A stretch of DNA of 64,000 bases from CAYJBP01 sp964372025 (lineage in GTDB: Bacteria > Bacillota > Dehalobacteriia > UBA4068), in NCBI GenBank assembly GCA_964372025.1, contig CAYJPF010000001.1, forward strand, positions 1 through 64,000, written 5' to 3'. The position numbers and the translations under genes are program-made. The notes under the pieces were generated by a model that was not told where the DNA came from, did no database searches, and saw only the letters and a list, made by a program, of their open reading frames with translations. This document shows, piece by piece, positions 1 through 8,243 of this stretch. How positions within the stretch are numbered: position 1 is the stretch's first letter; each line of letters begins with the position of its first letter.

Positions 1-373
1 CTACTACGTCCATCATATTGTCGCAGTAGCCGCCACCATTAATTACTTTAACTGGTAGTATGCACGCATTCTTTGCTATACCTACATTTTTTCCAGCTAC
101 AGAACACGCAACGTGTGTACCATGATTATAATCATCAACTGTATTTGAACTATCTCTATAGCTACTATTTGTATTTATTCCTTTTAACAATCTATCACCA
201 AGTTCATCATTTGGAGTTACGCCAGTGTCAACTATAGCAGCAACCATATCTTTGCCATCTATCCCTTGTTGATAAAATGTTTTTCTTCCAGATAAATCTA
301 AGAATGCTAGATCATCTACGCCAAAACCGTCCACTAATGATAATTTTGGTTGTTCTAATAATATATTTTCCAT
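1..373 (-). CDS. Subtilisin-like (S8) serine protease, N-terminal part, cut by window edge
   Basis: The reading frame starts at the ATG at 373, preceded by a GAGGAG-type ribosome binding site, and runs open to the left edge, so only the first 124 residues are seen. The sequence AAIVDTGV (about residues 44-51) carries the catalytic Asp of the subtilase triad, and NHGTHVACSVAG (about 83-94) carries the catalytic His. The catalytic Ser would lie beyond the window. There is no obvious signal peptide, so the enzyme probably acts in the cytoplasm or as part of the virion. It is the next gene after the tail-tip genes in the same leftward operon, which suggests a tail-associated or processing protease. 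The family call is firm; the role is inference. Confidence 0.85.
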   Translation of the reverse strand, partial: MENILLEQPKLSLVDGFGVDDLAFLDLSGRKTFYQQGIDGKDMVAAIVDTGVTPNDELGDRLLKGINTNSSYRDSSNTVDDYNHGTHVACSVAGKNVGIAKNACILPVKVINGGGYCDNMMDVV

Positions 374-398
374 TTAAATTCTCCTCACAAATGATATT

Positions 399-1838
399 TT
401 AAGGTTGTTCTTCGATAACTGCATATAATATACCATTTTCCAATGGCTCAACAGGTGGTGCACTTCCATACTCTAATGGAATAGGAGGTATTTGAGAAAG
501 AGGTATTTTCCCATCAACCAAATCTGCTTTTTTACTTAAATCATAATTTTGTATTTCATTATATATTCTTTCAACATCTGCATCTATTTGCCTCATTTCT
601 GGTAAAGATTCATTTATTAGTGTTGAAGTTTCTTCTATTTCAGCTAAAATTTCTGTTGATTCTATTTGCCATTCTTGTATCCAACTTGGAGACGGAGGTT
701 CTATCATCCCATCTACATCAAGACCTTGAACAACTGTAAAATTAGACGCAACGGTTTGCCAACAATAAAATTCATTTTTTTCATTATATCCAATAAATTC
801 AATGGCAAATTGCACATTCCCTGCTTCGATAGTAACCTTACTATCTATTAGCCATCCAAATGTAATTAACGTATCTGTTACGATCATATTGCAAGCAGTA
901 CATCTATCGCCATCTCCATTTGCATTGATAAACTTAATACAAATTACTTTGGTTGATAGATCCATTCCATCAAAATATCTATTGATAGTAAAAGATGCTA
1001 ATTGAGACCTTGTATCTTGAGTTACGACGAAATCGGACAATGTTGGTTTTATAATTCTTCTACCATCAATAATAAATGGAGGATGCTCATCTGTCATATC
1101 TCCATAGACAAGTCCATTATCATGATTATTATAAAAATCTATTTCTTGTGAAAAATCATAAGGAACTACATTTCCTATTACTTCAATTGAGGGTTGCACT
1201 CTTATTAAAACGGGTTTTGTGTTCCAAATGTATATTGTTGTATTTGCAATGTTTGTCTCAGATATTTCAATAGCAATATATGCATTCCCCTCTATTGTAG
1301 ATATTCCCGAAGGCATCGTCCATTTAAACGACATGGTTTCTACATCTGCGATTATATCAAAAACATCACCTCTATCAGTTTCATCAAGTGGATTTTGGTA
1401 TTTTATTTTTATTGTTTTTAAAGATAAGTCAACTCCGTCAAAATACCTATTCATTTCAAATGTAATGATTCTTGAATTAGAATCACCTTCCACTACAACA
1501 TCTGATACTTCTGGAGGAATTATAATTGTCCTATTGACAACTGTAAAATTAGTTGTGTTTTCAATGGTAGCTATTCCTTCTCCTGACATCATAATTGGAG
1601 AATTTGATAAGCCTTCTGACATCATAGATATCATTTCTATTTCATCAACTTTTTCACTAATTTTATATTTTATATAGATATATTTTTCATCTTCAGTGTA
1701 ATATGTTGTAATTTTTTGCGTTGATTTATCATAATCGATTTCATCATTTATAATTTCTTTATAGGATGAATTTCCAGTATGATTATAATCATCAGGGGCA
1801 TATTGTAATATGCCATTTATTAGTCTTCCATATTTCAT
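399..1838 (-). CDS. Baseplate/tail-tip protein with two BppU-like repeats
   Basis: A 479-residue structural-type protein. It contains two similar modules of about 110 residues (near residues 103-215 and 262-375). Each has an NRYFDG core, a stretch beginning with LS(L/T)K, and a closing beta segment ending in IYIWNTKP or FYCWQTVA. The second module runs into FTVVQGLD, a phrase I associate with phage upper-baseplate (BppU N-terminal-like) proteins. The C-terminal part is helical and ends in a short proline-rich piece. It lies among tail-tip genes and is co-oriented with them. Assignment to the upper baseplate or to a fibre anchor is by family resemblance, not by catalytic motifs. Confidence 0.6.
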   Translation of the reverse strand: MKYGRLINGILQYAPDDYNHTGNSSYKEIINDEIDYDKSTQKITTYYTEDEKYIYIKYKISEKVDEIEMISMMSEGLSNSPIMMSGEGIATIENTTNFTVVNRTIIIPPEVSDVVVEGDSNSRIITFEMNRYFDGVDLSLKTIKIKYQNPLDETDRGDVFDIIADVETMSFKWTMPSGISTIEGNAYIAIEISETNIANTTIYIWNTKPVLIRVQPSIEVIGNVVPYDFSQEIDFYNNHDNGLVYGDMTDEHPPFIIDGRRIIKPTLSDFVVTQDTRSQLASFTINRYFDGMDLSTKVICIKFINANGDGDRCTACNMIVTDTLITFGWLIDSKVTIEAGNVQFAIEFIGYNEKNEFYCWQTVASNFTVVQGLDVDGMIEPPSPSWIQEWQIESTEILAEIEETSTLINESLPEMRQIDADVERIYNEIQNYDLSKKADLVDGKIPLSQIPPIPLEYGSAPPVEPLENGILYAVIEEQP

Positions 1839-1849
1839 ATATACCCTCC

Positions 1850-2629
1850 TTATAATATTCCATTATCGAATTTAAACTGCAAACTTTCACCATCATTAAA
1901 TATAATCGAACTAGCATTTATTGTCTCTGATTTTTGTATATATTGGTCAGCACTAAGTCCGCCTAGCTTTGGAGTATCTAGTACTAACACCTCAATTGTA
2001 CTAACATTCGTATTTACAATATCAATTTCGGCAGTATCATTGTTTATAGGAACATAATCTTTTGCTATATCTTCTACCCAATTCTCATTTTGCCTAACAT
2101 ACTTAACACCATCAATTGGAGCTTCCTGAATATATGGTTGAGAAATTATATTTAAAACCTGTTGTTCTACAGCTTGGACTCTTGCTTCATTTTCATTTAC
2201 ATCAGTTTGTAATTGTTCTAAGATAGTAGGATATATCTCAACTATATTGCCATCTAAATCCAATGATTCTGATACAGTTAATTCTCTAATTTCCGTAGAC
2301 CAAACCATATCTTCTGTTTTATGCTTGACTTGTATCTGTATTTGTATTTTATCAGGAATAATTTGTGTGCGTTTTATATTCCAATATGCACTAACAATCC
2401 CTGTTTCCTCATTTAATATCTTTTCATCGAGTTTAACTTCATCATAGCCTAATGTATTTTGAATTAATAAAAAGATATCTCCTTCCATAGAGTTTAAATT
2501 ATTGTTGCCGACAATCAATGGGAAGTCTATTTGCTGTTTAATGCTGTCATTATCAAACTCTACTAGAGAAGCTGAAATTCCAATAGGAACGTCCATTTTC
2601 TTATTGTTTCTTATTGTAATTATCGCCAC
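1850..2629 (-). CDS. Tail fibre/baseplate component
   Basis: A 259-residue protein. The N-terminal half is beta-rich, the middle (about residues 130-165) is a probable coiled coil, and near residue 175 it has GVKYVRQNENWVE, a short repeat-like module typical of phage tail fibres and collar regions of Gram-positive phages. Its N-terminal half resembles the neighbouring upstream-baseplate protein in general layout, including ESLDLDG before the coiled coil, which parallels VQGLDVDG in the 399-1838 gene. The tail-fibre or baseplate role is inferred from this and from its place in the tail-tip operon. Confidence 0.5.
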   Translation of the reverse strand: MAIITIRNNKKMDVPIGISASLVEFDNDSIKQQIDFPLIVGNNNLNSMEGDIFLLIQNTLGYDEVKLDEKILNEETGIVSAYWNIKRTQIIPDKIQIQIQVKHKTEDMVWSTEIRELTVSESLDLDGNIVEIYPTILEQLQTDVNENEARVQAVEQQVLNIISQPYIQEAPIDGVKYVRQNENWVEDIAKDYVPINNDTAEIDIVNTNVSTIEVLVLDTPKLGGLSADQYIQKSETINASSIIFNDGESLQFKFDNGIL

Positions 2630-2653
2630 AAAATCACTCCTTTCTTTTTAATT

Positions 2654-2932
2654 TTAACCATTTTTTACTGCGATATATGCATTGCCAAAATTGTTGTTCT
2701 TAGCTTTAATCAAAACACTGTTTCCAACAGTTAGCACTTCTCCACTTTTATTTTTAAGACTTGGGTATGTTCCTCCATCAGATGGTATTTCTACATTAAA
2801 TGTCCCATCGGCATTTGCCGTTTTAATTTTCCCAAAATAAGAGTACTCTATATCTATTTTCGAAATTTCTTGCTTGACTATAGTGCGTATCAATTCTATT
2901 AATTGAGATGTTTCTTCATTTGACATATTCAT
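2654..2932 (-). CDS. Small baseplate OB-fold-like protein
   Basis: A 92-residue protein. It has an N-terminal helix followed by a short beta barrel-like segment: YFGKIKTANADGTFNVEI, then GEVLTVGNSVLIKAKNN. This pattern, a short helix then an OB-like barrel, resembles small phage baseplate proteins (DUF2577-like or gp5 OB-like). It sits between the hub-like 565-residue protein and the fibre genes, where such proteins usually occur. The fold call is tentative. Confidence 0.45.
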   Translation of the reverse strand: MNMSNEETSQLIELIRTIVKQEISKIDIEYSYFGKIKTANADGTFNVEIPSDGGTYPSLKNKSGEVLTVGNSVLIKAKNNNFGNAYIAVKNG

Positions 2933-2946
2933 AAAATTCCCTCCTT

Positions 2947-4644
2947 TTAACTGATCGTTGGATAGAAAGGTAGATTATCTACATTTGTACATTGTATTGC
3001 AATAGTACTGTCATTTGATATTGGGATATTTAAAGACTGTATTACATATCGATTTCTATTAAGCCCAAAGAAAGAATCTGTAATTTCAATACAATTGTCT
3101 ACATCTAAATGTATCATAAATGTAGATTTTACTGAAATTGTCAGTTGTAATATTGATATTTTATTCAATTCATAATTGGCTCGCTCTTGTGCTAATCTAT
3201 CGCTATAGATATTTGAATCTTCGTGATATATATTTTTAATACCTATTTTTTGAATGTTTGTAGATGATTGAGGATTTCTATTTTCGGCTATAGCCGAATA
3301 TATAATCCCACTGTTGACATTCCCACCAATAATTGTTACACGATTTTTTACTTTTGCAAAATCATATAATAAATTCGAATCTAAATATTCCAATTCTCCA
3401 TCATCATAACTATATAACGTAGGATTTGAAGTATAACTCAAATTTTTAATTCCACTTTGCACCACTAAATTCCCATGTTCATTATAATACACATTGCATG
3501 AAATCATATCTGCTAATTCGATAATCATCCCTCCAAGTGTACTATTTGGACTTTTCGTGATAGTGTACGCAGTGATTTCATCTGCAAGAGTGCTATCAAA
3601 CAATAATGTTGCGTTATCAATTGGTTGCCCATTCCCATTGTCAAGCCACAATATGTCTTGTATTGCTTTCCTTATATTTGTATTTGCAGGAATTATATAT
3701 GTTCCATCAATATTTCCTCCTAAAGTACCGTCCAATAATGCAAACTTATCATAGCACTGCATAGCTATTTCTTTATTTGCTCCAATTCGTTTTGCATTAG
3801 GATTTCCAATTACAAAAACACCTGCTGGTTGATAGTATAATTCCCCATTTAATAATTTAACGCCTAATTCTAATTTAAATTTAGTATTAATCCAAATTCC
3901 ATTTGCATCTGGAGCTGGCAACCATTTTCCGTCTGAGTTATTGAGTGAAAAATTTAAACTTCTCCTCTGTCCTTGTTGGTAATTCACTGACAAAGATCCA
4001 GATCCCATTATTACGTCATCTATGATATTATCACGCAAAGATTCATCTGAATTTAAGATAGATAGTCTGAACTTTGGATATATAGTCTGACTTTTTATTG
4101 TATTATCATAAATTGTTTTAATTGCATTCTCAAAAAATCCCCAAACTATATTATTTGCTATCTTTGTATAAGATGTAGAAGCAGAAGTCTCAACAATTCT
4201 AACGCTGTTATTTGCTACTACGCTCAACAATATATTTCTCTCATTTATAATTGAAGGAATTTCTATTGTCCCACTATAAGTGTAAAATAATTCTTCGCTC
4301 ACTGTGCTTCCAGGCAATACAATTGCCATCTCATTGAATTCAATATCAATTTGTTGAGAAGTATTTGTCACAATAATATTATAAGTAGGTTTTGTAACAT
4401 ATGTAAAAGAAGGAGCTTGATATGACCCATCCATTGTTCGAGAAATAGTGTCTATATTTGTTATTGTATATGAAACATAGGTTGCTCCATTATTATGTTC
4501 GACACTATTGATGGCGAATTCTCCTTCGCTAATTATTTTAGATGTATTTGTTGCAAATTCATAAATCGCAGGAGACCATGTGTATATTGATGTAAAAGAA
4601 CCATAAGTTCCAATTATCATATGTGCAATAGCTTTTGTAGACAT
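2947..4644 (-). CDS. Tail-tip/baseplate hub-like protein
   Basis: A 565-residue protein without catalytic motifs. The middle has LLNGELYYQPAGVFVIGNP (about residues 272-290) followed by a segment on a changing coordinate frame (KEIAMQCYDKFALLDG), which is typical of Gram-positive phage tail-tip proteins related to the gp27-like hub. The N-terminal 200 residues look like repeated beta sandwiches. The gene directly follows the NeuB-type gene on the transcript, so the sugar cassette is embedded between this gene and the tail gene at 9233-10522. The hub role is inference from the motif and position. Confidence 0.5.
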   Translation of the reverse strand: MSTKAIAHMIIGTYGSFTSIYTWSPAIYEFATNTSKIISEGEFAINSVEHNNGATYVSYTITNIDTISRTMDGSYQAPSFTYVTKPTYNIIVTNTSQQIDIEFNEMAIVLPGSTVSEELFYTYSGTIEIPSIINERNILLSVVANNSVRIVETSASTSYTKIANNIVWGFFENAIKTIYDNTIKSQTIYPKFRLSILNSDESLRDNIIDDVIMGSGSLSVNYQQGQRRSLNFSLNNSDGKWLPAPDANGIWINTKFKLELGVKLLNGELYYQPAGVFVIGNPNAKRIGANKEIAMQCYDKFALLDGTLGGNIDGTYIIPANTNIRKAIQDILWLDNGNGQPIDNATLLFDSTLADEITAYTITKSPNSTLGGMIIELADMISCNVYYNEHGNLVVQSGIKNLSYTSNPTLYSYDDGELEYLDSNLLYDFAKVKNRVTIIGGNVNSGIIYSAIAENRNPQSSTNIQKIGIKNIYHEDSNIYSDRLAQERANYELNKISILQLTISVKSTFMIHLDVDNCIEITDSFFGLNRNRYVIQSLNIPISNDSTIAIQCTNVDNLPFYPTIS

Positions 4645-4658
4645 ATCTATCCTCCTTC

Positions 4659-5483
4659 TTAATATTTTAATTTTTTAGAAATTTCTAATTCTTCTGAGTT
4701 TATTGTTTTGTTTTTGTTGCCCAATGAAATATAGGCATTGTTTAATTGATTTATCATTTCTTTGAACTGCCCTACATCTAAAGAAGATGAATGATCAGAC
4801 CCTACATCACTAGTATTTAAAGTTATATGTCTTTCTATAATTCGACACCCTAATACTCTAGCAATTATTGATTGAAAATATCCTTCTTCGTGCCCACTGT
4901 ATCCAATTGTCCACTTTGGATATCTGATTTCCATTTCTTTGATGCAATTTAAATTTGATTCTTTTAATTTTGTTGGATAGTTGCTAACACAATATAATAA
5001 GCCCATTACATTCCATTTATCTTTAAATAAATTATACACAATATCAATATCTGCATATGTTGCCATACCAGATGAAAACAGAAATGTTCTATTATCTATC
5101 TCTTTTATCTTATTTAATAATATAACATTGTTTAATAACGCACTAGGAATTTTTAAGAATGGCACATCATATTGCATCATAAACTCTAAACTATCCACGT
5201 CCCACACACTAGCAGTCCATGAAATATTCAGATATTTACAATATGCATCAATTACATCATATTCGTCTTGCCCAAATTCCATCTTGTGTTTATAGTCAAT
5301 ATATTTCATTTCACCAAATCTTGTGCTTTTAACAATATTTTTTTGATCTGTAGGAACACAAACATCAGGATTTCTTTTTTGAAATTTAACAACGTCGACT
5401 CCTATTTCTTTGCATTTCCTTATTAATGTTAAAGCTGTATCTAAATCACCATTGTGATTAATTCCAATGTCTGCAATTATCAT
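4659..5483 (-). CDS. neuB: NeuB-family sialic/nonulosonic acid synthase, no SAF domain
   Basis: A 274-residue TIM-barrel synthase of the N-acetylneuraminate synthase family, which condenses phosphoenolpyruvate with an N-acyl hexosamine to make a nine-carbon acid sugar. Motifs seen: IADIGINHNGD at the N-terminus, VDVVKFQKR, PFLKIPS, FLFSSGMA, GYSGHEEG and IERHITLNTSDVGSDHSSSL, all standard in NeuB. The protein ends soon after the barrel, so the C-terminal antifreeze-like SAF domain of classical NeuB (about 340 residues) is missing. It overlaps the cupin gene by four bases (ATGA), so the two are translationally coupled. Substrate (sialic, legionaminic or pseudaminic type) cannot be told. Within the cassette it is the strongest pathway marker. 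Confidence 0.9.
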   Translation of the reverse strand: MIIADIGINHNGDLDTALTLIRKCKEIGVDVVKFQKRNPDVCVPTDQKNIVKSTRFGEMKYIDYKHKMEFGQDEYDVIDAYCKYLNISWTASVWDVDSLEFMMQYDVPFLKIPSALLNNVILLNKIKEIDNRTFLFSSGMATYADIDIVYNLFKDKWNVMGLLYCVSNYPTKLKESNLNCIKEMEIRYPKWTIGYSGHEEGYFQSIIARVLGCRIIERHITLNTSDVGSDHSSSLDVGQFKEMINQLNNAYISLGNKNKTINSEELEISKKLKY

Positions 5484-5845
5484 AGTTTTACCCCCAGTCC
5501 CATCTTTGTAATATTATCTATAACACTCAAATCATTTAATTTAACCGTACCATCTTGAATGTTATCAGAATATTCTAAGATAGATAGTGTTTTTTCACCT
5601 ATAGCTTGAACTTGGTGAATGCCAAATGGAGGAATTTCAATGATATCCCCTTTATTAATAAATATACATTTGTCAATTAAAAACATTATTCCACTTCCTG
5701 AATTTACGTGCCACACTTCGTGCTTTTCCCTATGCAATTGCAACGAAATATATTTGTTGCTATAAATATTCATTGTCTTTATCATATAATTTTCATTAAG
5801 GGTATGAATTTGTTCACTTCCCCATCTTGTATATTTAAACTCCAT
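5480..5845 (-). CDS. Cupin, mannose-6-phosphate isomerase type II-like
   Basis: A 121-residue single-domain cupin. It shows TRWGSEQI at the N-terminus and then SLQLHREKHEVWHVNSGSG (residues 34-52) with metal-ligand-type His38, His42 and Glu43, and IPPFGIHQVQA with His77. This is the pattern of the small cupins related to type II phosphomannose isomerase and of WbuC/sugar-epimerase cupins found in surface-sugar loci. The gene overlaps neuB by four bases and lies 20 bases downstream of the nucleotidyltransferase gene, so it belongs to the same operon. Isomerase or epimerase activity is inferred, not shown. Confidence 0.7.
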   Translation of the reverse strand: MEFKYTRWGSEQIHTLNENYMIKTMNIYSNKYISLQLHREKHEVWHVNSGSGIMFLIDKCIFINKGDIIEIPPFGIHQVQAIGEKTLSILEYSDNIQDGTVKLNDLSVIDNITKMGLGVKL

Positions 5846-5865
5846 TTCTCATTTCTCCTTTTCTC

Positions 5866-6561
5866 TTATCGCAAAATTCTATTTTGATTTTGCTTATATA
5901 TAAATGATGCATACATAAAATCTAAATGTGTATCTACATCAACTGTTTCCTCTTTACTTATTTCAATTGGTAAAAAATTATCATCTAGCATCTTCCCATT
6001 TTCAATAAATTTATGCTTATTGAAAATGTGAAAACAATGGGCAGTCTCAAAAATTGGATTTATTTCTTTGGTTGTTAATTCTTCATAATTAATATCATTT
6101 AGCATTTCACCATCTTTAGTTAAAATCCAATTTTTAAATTCTTTGACGCTTGTTGCATATTCTTTATCACTGTTATTAAATATATTAACTGAATTTTCAA
6201 TTGTCTCCTTCTTTAACATCAGCAAGCAAGGGTTTAAGAACATTAAATAATTATCTTCTACATTTAATATATCTTTAAATATATATTTCAGAGGAGTTTC
6301 TGCATTGCAAGTTGCTTCATCTCTAATTATAATTTTTATGTTTTTATATTTTTTTGCGATATCAATCAATTCTACGTCATTTATTAAAACATACTTATTT
6401 ATATTTTCATCAACTTGATTTAATTTATCGCATGCAATATCAAATAGGCAAGTTGTAGATATTGGAAGAATTAATTTATTTGGCAATCTTTCGCTATTTA
6501 ATCTTGCAGGCATAAATATCCCTGTTTTCTTAATATTCGATTGATGGATTTTCTCTGACAT
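5866..6561 (-). CDS. Cytidylyltransferase, CMP-sialate synthase/SpsF-like
   Basis: A 231-residue GT-A-type nucleotidyltransferase. FMPARLNSERLPNK (residues 16-29) is the standard nucleotide-binding start of CMP-NeuAc and related synthases. The later segments LMFLNPCLLML and VDVDTHLDFMYAS also fit the family (VDT.EDL position). The start chosen is the ATG at 6561, which has a strong AGGAGG ribosome binding site 6 bases before it; an upstream start would overlap the radical SAM gene by more than 90 bases and add no family-conserved sequence. It likely activates a nonulosonic acid made by NeuB as a CMP-sugar. No glycosyltransferase is visible beside it. Confidence 0.75.
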   Translation of the reverse strand: MSEKIHQSNIKKTGIFMPARLNSERLPNKLILPISTTCLFDIACDKLNQVDENINKYVLINDVELIDIAKKYKNIKIIIRDEATCNAETPLKYIFKDILNVEDNYLMFLNPCLLMLKKETIENSVNIFNNSDKEYATSVKEFKNWILTKDGEMLNDINYEELTTKEINPIFETAHCFHIFNKHKFIENGKMLDDNFLPIEISKEETVDVDTHLDFMYASFIYKQNQNRILR

Positions 6562-7336
6562 ATCTACCTCCTGAATTATTACAATATACACACGGAGAGC
6601 CTTTCTTATAATTCCCCTCATTGCAATTTTTTATAAACTCTAGTCTCTCATTTGAATTTAATATGTTTATCAAACTACTGTTATTTAAATTTCCAATAAT
6701 ATAATTTTTGTGTTCATCGATATCATTACGCACATTGCAACAAGGTGACACTGAACCATCATAATTTATGCCAATGAAATACTTTGGCTCATCGCAGATA
6801 TCTGTTCTAACATTGTTATATTGAGAAAGAAATCCACCTCTTGAACTGATATTATAATTTAAATTAAAGTTGGTATAATAACACACTTTAATATCATTGC
6901 ATTGTCCATATATAATGTTTGATTCAAATTTTTCAAATTTAATACCTAAAATATCCATTTTTGAAATAGCGTATGAAAATCCCTTATTGTCATAATCCAT
7001 TATTGTTATCTCATCTAATTCGCAACTTTGCAATATATTTTTATTTAGAAAATCTCCATTTGTATTTGATATATATGTGCAATAAGGCAATTTTTCTTTA
7101 AATTTAAGTATTGTCTCATTTAGAATATTTGCATCATAAAAAGGTTCATTATATCTTGAAAAAGAAATATATCCTTTATAATTATTATTATATAATTCCC
7201 CTATTAAGCTATTAATGTCATATTGTTGGTTTACATTTGTACTTCTATCAATTATAAAATTAGGACACCAACTACATTTTCTATTGCAATACGAAAATAA
7301 TTCTATCTCTATTAGTCTTAAATCTCTTATACTCAT
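6530..7336 (-). CDS. Radical SAM/SPASM protein 1
   Basis: A 268-residue protein. The 4Fe-4S/SAM motif is CNRKCSWCPN (Cys17, Cys21, Cys24), preceded by a beta strand as in the radical SAM barrel. The C-terminus has a cysteine cluster (CDEP, SVSPCCNVRND, CNEG, CVYC) characteristic of the auxiliary-cluster SPASM/twitch domain. It overlaps the next gene by 32 bases. It is a paralogue of the downstream-neighbour radical SAM gene (7350-8243), with the shared FSYCNRKC(S/D)WCPN and PCC.(V/I)RND segments. The reaction is unknown; in sugar loci such enzymes often carry out radical chemistry on sugars or on peptides. Confidence 0.85.
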   Translation of the reverse strand: MSIRDLRLIEIELFSYCNRKCSWCPNFIIDRSTNVNQQYDINSLIGELYNNNYKGYISFSRYNEPFYDANILNETILKFKEKLPYCTYISNTNGDFLNKNILQSCELDEITIMDYDNKGFSYAISKMDILGIKFEKFESNIIYGQCNDIKVCYYTNFNLNYNISSRGGFLSQYNNVRTDICDEPKYFIGINYDGSVSPCCNVRNDIDEHKNYIIGNLNNSSLINILNSNERLEFIKNCNEGNYKKGSPCVYCNNSGGRYVRENPSIEY

Positions 7337-7349
7337 ATCTCACTCCTCT

Positions 7350-8243
7350 TCACTCGAAATTTTCCATACTTTTCCACTGCTTCGAATGAATAATATGTCT
7401 CTCCTTATGGCAATATTTGCAAGTTTCTGGGAAATTACTTTCCGAATCTAGTTGCATTGAAAATTTTTTCATTTTATCATTATTTATTATATCAATAATT
7501 TTATTTTCTGAAACATTCCCCATAGTCAAATAAGTATGATATTCGCAGTCATTTCTTATGTGACAACAAGGCATTATATTTCCCTTGTAGTCTATATTTA
7601 CAGTAGTAATTGTTTCAATACATGGCAAACTTCTAGTTTCTAAATTATTTCTCCATTTTATATTGGAATAATCAGTATTATCTGGAGTAAGTATGCCTCC
7701 TCTATTTTCCAATGCCCTATTGTTTGTCCAATTGCATTGACACATAATCAATCCTACATATTCATGTATAGCGTATATTAATTCCTTATTTTCATTCATA
7801 TCTACGATAACACAGCCCATTTCTTCAAGCTTATTTTCCCAATGTTTAATTCCTTTATTATCGTAGTCGTTGATCAGCAATGTATTTAAATTTAATTTTT
7901 CAAAACTATCTTTTGTTAAATAATCTCCATTGGTAGTTGTCTCTACTTTAATATGGTTATCACAAGTGTTGAAAATTTGGTCAATTCTTTTTTTGAGCAA
8001 TTCAATATTGTAAAATGGCTCATTATATCCTAATAATGCAATAGAAGGATATAACATACTAGGATCGTATTTTCCGAACCCTTCTTCGTTTAACTGAGAT
8101 AGTATCGAGCTAAACATTTCATCGCTCATTTCTTCATATTTATTTCTCAAGTATATTTTATTAGGACACCAATCACATTTTCTATTGCAATATGAATGCA
8201 ACTCTATATATACTTTCTTTATATGCTTTAAGTTTCTTTCCAT
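7350..8243 (-). CDS. Radical SAM/SPASM protein 2
   Basis: A 297-residue protein with the radical SAM signature CNRKCDWCPNK (Cys19, Cys23, Cys26) and a C-terminal SPASM-like cluster (LPCIETITTV, IMPCCHIRNDC, ETCKYC). It is paralogous to the gene at 6530-7336: both have a GGI(L/F)L.P.-like segment (GGILTPD, GGFLSQY) and end in the same Cys pattern. It starts inside the previous gene (16-base overlap with the ParB-like gene), so it is co-translated with it. The substrate is unknown. Two such enzymes side by side suggest sequential steps on one substrate, which is inference. Confidence 0.85.
   Translation of the reverse strand: MERNLKHIKKVYIELHSYCNRKCDWCPNKIYLRNKYEEMSDEMFSSILSQLNEEGFGKYDPSMLYPSIALLGYNEPFYNIELLKKRIDQIFNTCDNHIKVETTTNGDYLTKDSFEKLNLNTLLINDYDNKGIKHWENKLEEMGCVIVDMNENKELIYAIHEYVGLIMCQCNWTNNRALENRGGILTPDNTDYSNIKWRNNLETRSLPCIETITTVNIDYKGNIMPCCHIRNDCEYHTYLTMGNVSENKIIDIINNDKMKKFSMQLDSESNFPETCKYCHKERHIIHSKQWKSMENFE

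Noticed and set aside
1219..1677. 152-residue rightward frame opposite the baseplate gene
   Set aside because: It mirrors the coding sequence on the other strand and has no ribosome binding site or promoter.
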